A DNA stretch of 38,981 nucleotides, from contig JAQXGH010000005.1 in NCBI GenBank assembly GCA_029006195.1, forward strand, positions 1 through 38,981, written 5' to 3'. Both the position numbers and the translations under genes were made by a program. Of this stretch, positions 33,961 through 38,981 are shown piece by piece. The notes under the pieces are model-generated. The model saw only the letters and a list, made by a program, of their open reading frames with translations. It ran no database searches and had not been told where the DNA came from. Each line of letters starts with the position of its first letter. The first letter of the stretch is position 1. Source of the stretch: Bacillota bacterium. Its GTDB lineage: Bacteria; Bacillota; Clostridia; Peptostreptococcales; Anaerovoracaceae.

Positions 33961-34740
33961 TTATTTACTTACATGTACAGTGGAGTATACACCTGCGTCT
34001 TCATATCCTAAGGATAATGCTATATGTTTAGAAGTCAGATTAGCCGCATCCCAGCATATCCTCATATTTCTCTTATTACCCTCGAGAAGGAAGCCAGCGG
34101 CTGCAGCCTTTGCAAATCCTCTGCCCCTGTAATCGGGATGAGTGGCCAGCTGCGTTTCCGCGCCTCCGTCATATACTGTCTGCGTTGAAGCTCCAGCAAC
34201 CAGTTTACCGGTATTCGCGTCAACGATAGCAACTCCGAAGCCCTTTTCAAAGAAACTATCAGGGCTCTCGTAGCATTCAACGAATTCCATGGACCATTCT
34301 TCTTTTATGGCCTGCTCATATATATCAAGATCAAAAGGCTTTGAAACAAATCCCTCCTGAACATCAGCTGCCATATCCTTAAGTTTATCAAGGTCAAAAT
34401 CATAATCCTTTTGAACTATGCCGTTTCTGGGCACTTCAACAGCGTGGTTCTCAGGAAACTTAAGGTGCATGTCACACCACTTATGATCCGCATAAATGGC
34501 AGTACTTTTACTACCCTTAATATACTTAAACAGATTCGAAAGCAGTGGCTGAGCAAGCTCGGCCTTACCACCATAAAAACTGTATTCACCGCTAATTATT
34601 ATCCCATACTGTGGATCCGGGAGTCTATCAACATAGCAAGTACCCAGGTAGCCTTGAAGATAAGAGATTACCATTGAGTCTTTAATTCCTTCGAACAGAA
34701 ATGCCAGTTTACTTCTATCAGTGTTATCTGCGTTTATCAT
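33961..34740 (-). CDS. GNAT acetyltransferase, two-part (GNAT_acetyltran-like)
   Basis: 259 residues. An N-terminal domain of about 140 residues without a clear motif is followed by a GNAT domain: GFGVAIVDANTGKLVAGAST, ETQLATHPDYRGRGFAKAAA (acetyl-CoA loop RGRGFA) and NMRICWDAANLTSKHIALSL. This arrangement matches the GNAT_acetyltran group, whose substrates are mostly unknown. AGAGGA precedes the ATG. First gene of the unit with the S51 peptidase and PAT-like GNAT, behind a near-consensus promoter. Confidence 0.8.
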   Translation of the reverse strand: MINADNTDRSKLAFLFEGIKDSMVISYLQGYLGTCYVDRLPDPQYGIIISGEYSFYGGKAELAQPLLSNLFKYIKGSKSTAIYADHKWCDMHLKFPENHAVEVPRNGIVQKDYDFDLDKLKDMAADVQEGFVSKPFDLDIYEQAIKEEWSMEFVECYESPDSFFEKGFGVAIVDANTGKLVAGASTQTVYDGGAETQLATHPDYRGRGFAKAAAAGFLLEGNKRNMRICWDAANLTSKHIALSLGYEDAGVYSTVHVSK

Positions 34741-34807
34741 TTCTTTATCCTCTCATATTTATAAGAATAATTTCAAAAGTATGCCCAAATTTTATTTTCT
34801 CAATCTA

Positions 34808-34836
34808 ATTATAAAACATATATCCTTCAATGACAA
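34808..34836 (-). promoter_or_regulatory. Strong promoter of the GNAT/S51/GNAT unit
   Basis: -35 TTGTCA (34831-34836), 17-bp spacer, -10 TATAAT (34808-34813), about 67 bases before the first ATG. Confidence 0.75.
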
Positions 34837-34935
34837 AATTATTTACAGGTAATTAATGGTGAAAGCTTGCAGCTTTTGCGTTAAAATAAAACAAAGAATA
34901 AGAAAATTAAGGCAAACCAGTAATCATAAATATCA

Positions 34936-34964
34936 TAAAAAAAGAGGATCCTTTTGAATCCTCT
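34936..34964 (-). terminator. Terminator of the acid phosphatase gene
   Basis: AGAGGAT/ATCCTCT stem (34943-34949 with 34958-34964), followed by seven Ts on the minus strand, 25 bases after the stop. Confidence 0.88.
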
Positions 34965-34989
34965 AATTTTTATTTTAACGTAGTTTGAA

Positions 34990-36483
34990 CTACTGGATGT
35001 CTGGACCGATTGGGCTTGGACCTGTGTACCAAGTCTTTGCGTTTTCGTTCAGACGTTCAAGATATGAATGTCTAGCCAGCTGTTCTCTGATCTTATCAGT
35101 CTGTTCATCTTCGTCGATTGACTTCTTGTTCCAAGTAGCCTTCTGCCAGTCACCATATGCTGAGTTTGGCATTACGATGAACTGAGTACCCCACTTGTTG
35201 AAGAACTTCTTAGTAGTAACTACTGCTGTTCTAGCTTCGTTACCTACTGATCTATCGAACTGGAGAGCCTGATCTGCAGTGTAAGATGAGTTGTACTTGT
35301 ATTCCTTCTTTGAAATCATGTCGTTAAGGCTGTCGCCCATATACATGATAACCTTACCGCCTTCTGCAGCAACCTTCTTAGCTACGTTAGCTCTTCTTTC
35401 AGCCTTATCGCTTGAGAATTCTGAGCCCTGTACCTGTACTCTATAGTCGCCAGCAAGTGAGAAGTAACCTTCGCCCATTTCGAAATCGCTAGGATCAATT
35501 ACTTCTGCCTTGTAATCAAGAACTTCCTTGTTGTAGTCGCTACCATTTGAGAGTGTAGCGTCTGCCCAGTAGTGGTATTCCTGAAGTTTAGTTGATTCGT
35601 CGTTTAATGGAGCATAAGCTTCTACGATATCGTCAACATCGAAGCCAGCTTCCTTGAGCTGCTGAACTGTAAGATCCAGTTCATAGTAAGGTCTGTTAGT
35701 GATGTAGTAAATTTCTACGCCCTGGTCATAAGCATAGTTGATGAATTTTACAGCACCTGGTACTGCCTGGTCAGCAGTTGTAGCTACAGCTGCATAGTAA
35801 CCAGCCCAGTCATCGTTGTTCCAAGGTGGAAGGCCCTGAGCTTTTCTACCTTCCTTGTCAAGAAGTGCGCCAGCGATGTAGCAGCTGTCATCCATAAGTG
35901 TAGCGTCGATGTCAGTTACGATAGCGAGACCTTCACCTGTACCGCCGTTAGCTGCGATAGCATTGTCCAGATTCATTCTAGCGAGCTTGAATGCCTGAGC
36001 ATACTGTGCAGCAACTTCTGCTGATTCCTGGTAAATAACACCACCAGTGTAGCTTTCGCCTCTGATTGTGCCTGTGACTGTGTTGAGTTCATCAAGTGGA
36101 AGCTTGATTTCCTTTGTTTCAGTAACAACTTCTTTCTGAGCAGGATCTACAGTAACCTGGATAACCTGCTTTCTCTTTCCGTACTTTGCAGTAACCTTAG
36201 CTGTACCTTCAGTGATAGCCTGAACGTTTACGCTAGGTCCCTTTGTAACATTGAGATTAACAATGTTCTTGTCACTTGATGTCCAAGTAACCTTCTTCAG
36301 ATATTTTGCTTTGAGGCCTGTTGCGTCAACCTGTGTAACTGTACCAGCGTGTAATGTTACTTCGTTAGTACTTACACCAAGTGATGCAGCGCTAGCAGCC
36401 TGAGGAAAAGCAAAAATCGGTGTTAATGCAACCATACATACTACAGCAAGTACGGCTGAAAACATTTTAATGCTTCTTTTCAT
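34990..36483 (-). CDS. Secreted HAD acid phosphatase (5'-nucleotidase, e(P4)-like) with a Big2 domain
   Basis: 497 residues. A Sec signal peptide (about 1-33, ending ASAA) has no lipobox, unlike classical e(P4). Residues about 36-112 form a bacterial Ig-like (Big2) domain with VSTNEVTLHAGTVTQV and KKVTWTSSDKNIV. The phosphatase part has DIDATLMDDS (nucleophile D191, acid D193), YYITNRPYYELD (about 259-270) and MYMGDSLNDM (D384, D388), the class C acid phosphatase motifs. Ala replaces the usual Glu after the second Asp. Expected to strip phosphate from external nucleotides, with the Big2 domain attaching or spacing the enzyme. GAGGAG precedes the ATG; it is a single gene. Confidence 0.88.
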   Translation of the reverse strand: MKRSIKMFSAVLAVVCMVALTPIFAFPQAASAASLGVSTNEVTLHAGTVTQVDATGLKAKYLKKVTWTSSDKNIVNLNVTKGPSVNVQAITEGTAKVTAKYGKRKQVIQVTVDPAQKEVVTETKEIKLPLDELNTVTGTIRGESYTGGVIYQESAEVAAQYAQAFKLARMNLDNAIAANGGTGEGLAIVTDIDATLMDDSCYIAGALLDKEGRKAQGLPPWNNDDWAGYYAAVATTADQAVPGAVKFINYAYDQGVEIYYITNRPYYELDLTVQQLKEAGFDVDDIVEAYAPLNDESTKLQEYHYWADATLSNGSDYNKEVLDYKAEVIDPSDFEMGEGYFSLAGDYRVQVQGSEFSSDKAERRANVAKKVAAEGGKVIMYMGDSLNDMISKKEYKYNSSYTADQALQFDRSVGNEARTAVVTTKKFFNKWGTQFIVMPNSAYGDWQKATWNKKSIDEDEQTDKIREQLARHSYLERLNENAKTWYTGPSPIGPDIQ

Positions 36484-37030
36484 ATTTAACTCCTCTCATA
36501 CATGTTCTTCATCCGAAATAAGTTAATGACGAAAACTGTAATGTAACAAATAACAACCAAAATCTCGGATAAACAAATTTTTACAGTTGGAGTTTAACGT
36601 AATGTCAGAAAATTTGCAAGATTAAAAATTAACAATCATTAAGGTTAGTTGGGTATTTTTTAGGGTCTTTTTGCCGTGCCACCTTTAAGCCCGCTAAAGT
36701 GGTATTTTTTGATAAAAAGTTCAATTTTATAAATAAATTCGATTAATTTAGCAATACTAATTTCCGATTATTTGTTAAATTTATTGAAATGCTCCCATAT
36801 GAATATGGTCTATATGTTGTGATTTCAATAGTTTAATTAGTATGCAAAACGGTTATTAAGCATGGGAATCTTACTTTGGTGCTCCACTTTTGTTGAATAT
36901 TTATTCCGGCATGCACACATGCGGATGCTTTCACTTTTCGTGCTCCCCTGCTATATCTCTTTGTTAATTTTTTGGTAAATATTTTGAAAAAAATTTTTCA
37001 ATTTCTTTACTTTTCGTGGCTGGTTTGAAC
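36484..37030. other. Gene-free AT-rich stretch upstream of the phosphatase gene
   Basis: No open frame of note. At 36591-36619 is a minus-strand promoter (-35 TTGCAA 36614-36619, 17 bp, -10 TAAACT 36591-36596) for the phosphatase. A long-range pair, ATCCGA (36511-36516) and TCGGAT (36565-36570), could fold its leader. Also present: a CCATAT-GA-ATATGG hairpin (36795-36808), a GCATG-CACA-CATGC hairpin (36909-36922), a CCACcTTTA/TAAAGTGG stem followed by TATTTTTT on the plus strand (about 36678-36711), ACTTTTCGTG twice (36933, 37009) and TGCTCC three times (36790, 36880, 36941). I cannot assign these to a known RNA. Confidence 0.5.
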
Positions 37031-37086
37031 AAAAAAGAGGACTCTTGGTCCTCTTTTAGCGCACAGGGAATTAATGCCCCCTGTGC
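37031..37086 (-). terminator. Tandem hairpins ending the GNAT/yjdF-relic transcript
   Basis: Hairpin A: AAGAGGAC/GTCCTCTT (37035-37042 with 37048-37055), followed on the minus strand by TTTTTTG, a good terminator for the GNAT unit. Hairpin B: GCACAGGG/CCCTGTGC (37061-37068 with 37079-37086), followed by a T-rich run only on the plus strand, so it may stop plus-strand transcription. Confidence 0.7.
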
Positions 37087-37247
37087 TTTTCTCTTTTTTT
37101 CTGCACCTTGGTTACAACACCACTTTCCCGCATTTGCTTCCTAGCCTCACGTTACATTCGCTTCGGATTCTTACTAACTTCGCGGGTGACAGTATCCAAA
37201 GCTGGACTGTACTGCAGGTTATATCCATATACCCTTGACGCGTCCAT
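37071..37247 (-). pseudogene. yjdF: Decayed yjdF (DUF2992) gene
   Basis: Read on the minus strand from ATG 37247, 5 bases past the GNAT stop, the frame gives a short stretch with SPALDTVTREVSKNPKRM, a TAA stop, REARKQMRESGVVTKVQ, then directly KKREKHRGH and a final stop. YjdF proteins have a central NPKRMQRE..K...GVGTKAQ block, a long Lys/Arg/Glu-rich helix and end in KKKHRGR-like residues. Here the Gln codon after NPKRM has become TAA, consistent with CAA to TAA. About 40-50 residues of the charged helix are deleted, and the N-terminal half is missing. The family comparison is from memory. YjdF genes in Bacillota are often under the azaaromatic-sensing yjdF riboswitch. Confidence 0.62.
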
Positions 37248-37251
37248 CCGT

Positions 37252-37878
37252 CTAGAAAATCTGTCCCGGCAGTCTCAGCTTCTCTTTGTATGGAAACGCT
37301 GCATCAAACTTTTCTGCTTCCTTTTCATCGATAAGATACGATTCAGGTGTTGCATAAACTCCGGTGACTCCGTCAAGATACCCCGGAATCAGTTCTTTAC
37401 ACAGAAAGAATGAAACGTCTTCGCCTTCTGGCAACCCATGGTATCTGATGCCGAACTTAGAAGCATAGTCGAATCCGCATTTGCCATAAAAGTCTATGTT
37501 TCCTTCAAAGCAAAGCGCTCCACAAGAAAGCTTTGCTGCCTGCTCCAGAGAATAATCAAGAAGTAGCTTTCCGTACCCCTGTCTTTTAAGCTCCGGCGTG
37601 ATACAGATCGGCCCCATAGTCATAATCGGAACATCTCTTCCGTCATCCGCTTTAATAACAGTTCTTACAAAGGCATTCTGACCTATGATTCTACCGTTCA
37701 TTTCCATAACAAAATCAAGCTCAGGCACAAAATCTCTATCCATCCTAAGTTGATTCAAAACATAATGTTCCAGACAACCTGGTCTGTATACATTCCAAAA
37801 GCTTTCTCTGACGAGATTTTCTACTTCACGGTAGTCTTCTGTTTTCTCTAAACGAATTGTGATGTTATTTATATTCAT
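37252..37878 (-). CDS. GNAT acetyltransferase, YhbS-like
   Basis: 208 residues: TIRLEKTEDYREVENLVRES at the N-terminus, GQNAFVRTVI, MGPICITPELKRQGYGKLL with the acetyl-CoA loop RQGYGK, and ALCFEGNIDFYGKCGFDYAS. This is the pattern of YhbS-type N-acetyltransferases, whose substrates are mostly unknown. AGGAGG lies 8 bases before the ATG (37886-37891). It follows an unusually long structured leader that may control its translation and precedes the yjdF relic, so it was probably once the first gene of a GNAT-yjdF pair. Confidence 0.87.
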   Translation of the reverse strand: MNINNITIRLEKTEDYREVENLVRESFWNVYRPGCLEHYVLNQLRMDRDFVPELDFVMEMNGRIIGQNAFVRTVIKADDGRDVPIMTMGPICITPELKRQGYGKLLLDYSLEQAAKLSCGALCFEGNIDFYGKCGFDYASKFGIRYHGLPEGEDVSFFLCKELIPGYLDGVTGVYATPESYLIDEKEAEKFDAAFPYKEKLRLPGQIF

Positions 37879-38134
37879 TGTTTTGCCTCCTGAATGTTGT
37901 TAACGTCAACTGCTGTAAAGCGGGAGGTTGTGTTTGATTGTATTCGCAACCTCCCGGTTACACTACAATCTCCATTGTGTTGTACTTGATCAAAAAGCAC
38001 TCTCCTATCATATTAATATTATTCAAACAGCCCAGTGCTGCTTAAACCTTATTTAGTAAATGTCATCATTTGAATTCTAGCTAATTTCTCTATTTCAGAT
38101 AAATGCATGGTGAAAGAAAATTCCAGTTTATCTT
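37879..38134 (-). promoter_or_regulatory. Long structured leader RNA of the GNAT gene, candidate attenuator
   Basis: About 255 bases of leader. It holds a possible leader peptide (37958-37993) and a perfect 10-bp hairpin CGGGAGGTTG/CAACCTCCCG (37947-37956 with 37921-37930) whose 16-base loop contains TACAATC. TACAATC can pair with GATTGTA inside the leader peptide gene. The CCTCC in the hairpin's 3' arm can instead pair with the GGAGG ribosome site of the GNAT gene. Mutually exclusive pairings of this kind mark translational attenuators and riboswitches. I do not recognise a known class. Confidence 0.5.
37958..37993 (-). CDS. Possible 11-residue leader peptide
   Basis: TTG start at 37993 with AGGAG (38002-38006) 8 bases upstream, encoding MIKYNTMEIVV and a TAA stop one base before the big hairpin. 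An in-frame ATG at 38009-38011 has no ribosome site. Too short to judge by composition; the call rests on the ribosome site and its place before the hairpin. Confidence 0.4.
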   Translation of the reverse strand: MIKYNTMEIVV

Positions 38135-38140
38135 GCTCTT

Positions 38141-38149
38141 ATTATATCA
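38141..38149 (-). promoter_or_regulatory. Extended -10 promoter of the GNAT leader
   Basis: TGA followed by TATAAT (38141-38146) on the minus strand, with a weak TTACAC 17 bases upstream. It would start transcription near 38134. Confidence 0.55.
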
Positions 38150-38199
38150 TCCGCTCGGTCTTCGTGTAAATGCTAGCGAAATGTATAGAAGCATTCTGA

Positions 38200-38400
38200 T
38201 ATCTTGCAGATTGCCTGGGTTGTTAGCAGTCAATTGCACGTTCGCTTCGCTTCACACAATCGTTGCATGACACCTACCGCTGCTCCGCAAGCGCTCGCAC
38301 GGTTAGGGGTTAGGGGTACTCCCTAAATGAACTGCTTTTTTAAAGATGATTATTCAGTTTTATTCTGCTTAGTTATTTACTGAGGATTCACAAATGTTAT
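38200..38400. other. GC-richer gene-free stretch with short repeats
   Basis: Between the toxin gene and the GNAT promoter. It contains TTAGGGG twice in tandem (38303-38316), then TACT and CCCTAA (38321-38326), so TTAGGG/CCCTAA can form a hairpin. It also has CGTTCGCTTCGCTTCAC and GCTCCGCAAGCGCTCGCA, unlike the AT-rich surroundings. No open frame is convincing. It may be a scar of a mobile element; no attachment site can be defined. Confidence 0.35.
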
Positions 38401-38733
38401 CTACCAGATTTTCTGTTCTGCATCTTGCTTGTTGTAAAGGAATCTTCTTACTTCCATCACTTTTCCTGCCTCACCTTCATCGATTACAACATAGAATACT
38501 ACGAAGTTTCCAACGTATATTCTATAGTATGGATGCTGTCTCTCACGAAGAGATTCATATGGTTCGAATGCTTCCGCCATAAACTGCCGCTCTTTTATAG
38601 CACTCTCAACTGAATCCAGAAGCTTGTTTGCCGCAGCTTTGTTATGCAGAACATCCGAGATATAGATTATCTTTTGATTGAGATCATCATAGAACAAAGG
38701 GAGATATCTCAATCTGTACCGGTTATTTTGCAT
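38401..38733 (-). CDS. ParE/RelE-superfamily toxin
   Basis: 110 residues: RYLPLFYDDLNQKIIYISDV, an N-terminal helix pair, then ESLRERQHPYYRIYVGNFVV and FYVVIDEGEAGKVMEVRRFL, the beta-sheet core with the C-terminal RRFLY motif of RelE/ParE toxins. Members cleave mRNA at the ribosome or poison gyrase; which applies here is unclear. Its ATG overlaps the antitoxin gene by 11 bases, so the pair is co-translated. Confidence 0.87.
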   Translation of the reverse strand: MQNNRYRLRYLPLFYDDLNQKIIYISDVLHNKAAANKLLDSVESAIKERQFMAEAFEPYESLRERQHPYYRIYVGNFVVFYVVIDEGEAGKVMEVRRFLYNKQDAEQKIW

Positions 38734-38981
38734 TTAATTTCTCCCTTATGCTGCCAAAAACTTCTTCGTGACTCATACGTTTTGAATTGCTCTCTGCAGC
38801 GATATCTGCCTGATCCAAAGCATATTCGATATTATCAGTGAGTCTTGAATATGTTTCCAGACTCATAACAACCATTGAACCGTACCCATTCTTCGTGAGA
38901 TAAACAGGGGCTCCTTCCTTAACAACATTCTCTATTTCAGTAAACTTGTTTCTCAAATCAGAAACCGGTCTTATCTGTATC
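38723..38981 (-). CDS. Phd/YefM-family antitoxin, 5' end beyond window
   Basis: The frame stays open to the right edge. The visible part begins IQIRPVSDLRNKFTEIENVV, the usual Phd/YefM opening, so the true start lies a few codons outside and the TTG at 38956 is not the start. It continues GAPVYLTKNGYGSMVVMSLE, the dimer and DNA-binding core, and ends in an acidic toxin-binding tail. It should neutralise the overlapping toxin and repress the pair's promoter, which is outside the window. Confidence 0.88.
   Translation of the reverse strand, partial: IQIRPVSDLRNKFTEIENVVKEGAPVYLTKNGYGSMVVMSLETYSRLTDNIEYALDQADIAAESNSKRMSHEEVFGSIREKLNAK

Noticed and set aside
36661-36712. T-box-like string on the minus strand (AAAGGTGGCACGGC)
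   Set aside because: It only partly fits the T-box consensus AGGGTGGNACCGCG, is not followed by a terminator stem, and the downstream gene is a phosphatase, not an amino-acid gene.
38049-38108. Short minus-strand frame of 19 codons in the GNAT leader
   Set aside because: No ribosome site precedes its ATG and nothing in it is recognisable.
37879-38134. Assignment of the GNAT leader to the yjdF riboswitch class
   Set aside because: The downstream yjdF relic makes it tempting, but I could not match the class's conserved core by eye, so I left it as an unassigned candidate.

Overview
The window looks like chromosomal DNA of a strict or facultative anaerobe of the Clostridia (Bacillota). Evidence: moderately low GC, strong AGGAGG-type ribosome sites, extended -10 promoters, a ferredoxin-dependent 2-oxoacid oxidoreductase, a bcd-etfB-etfA triad with a Rex-like operator, a class III fructose bisphosphatase and the acetylated branch of diaminopimelate synthesis. 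An amino-acid-fermenting gut or oral lineage is my inference; no rRNA is present to fix the taxon. Most genes lie on the minus strand.

Layout. 1-1383: 5' part of an IS1634-type transposase, running off the left edge. 1577-4618 (+): class A penicillin-binding protein with a probable TTG start. 4854-7950 (-): bcd-etfB-etfA behind a Rex-box-like palindrome. 8136-11447 (-): class III FBPase and the Na+/serine-threonine symporter SstT. 11539-13437 (-): membrane diguanylate cyclase abutting a flavodoxin-ferredoxin (EFR1) protein. 13512-16365 (-): nitrate/sulfonate/taurine-type ABC importer led by an 89-residue LysR-like HTH protein with no effector domain. 16526-19930 (-): five-gene unit of zinc ribbon, tRNA-dihydrouridine synthase, 1-Cys peroxiredoxin, NAD-kinase-like protein and a hypothetical protein. 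20076-22070 (+): C-GCAxxG-C-C protein, Crp/Fnr regulator and an orphan molybdate-binding lipoprotein. 22092-26375 (-): dapH-lysA-patA-dapL, an acetyl-DAP/lysine operon whose promoter lies in the 3' end of a TrmH-type methyltransferase gene (26435-27259). 27317-32338 (-): 2-oxoacid:ferredoxin oxidoreductase (delta-alpha-beta-gamma), a FldA/HadA-like class III CoA-transferase and an aminotransferase, behind an ARG-box-like palindrome. 32625-34740 (-): two GNAT acetyltransferases flanking an S51-type peptidase. 34990-36483 (-): secreted Big2-domain acid phosphatase. 37071-38150 (-): a GNAT gene with a long structured leader, followed by a decayed yjdF gene. 38401-38981 (-): ParE/RelE-like toxin and Phd/YefM-like antitoxin, the latter cut by the right edge.

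How the genes fit together. The aminotransferase, oxidoreductase and CoA-transferase form a plausible oxidative Stickland-type module: amino acid to 2-oxoacid to acyl-CoA plus reduced ferredoxin, with CoA passed to another acid. The bcd-etf triad, about 20 kb away, could supply the reductive half. The 2-hydroxyacid dehydrogenase and dehydratase needed for a complete reductive aromatic or leucine pathway are not in the window.

Best candidates for something new: the leader RNA ahead of the GNAT/yjdF-relic unit (37879-38150), the stand-alone LysR-type HTH, the oxidoreductase/CoA-transferase operon with its palindromes, and the S51/GNAT cassette. I found no CRISPR array, tRNA or rRNA.
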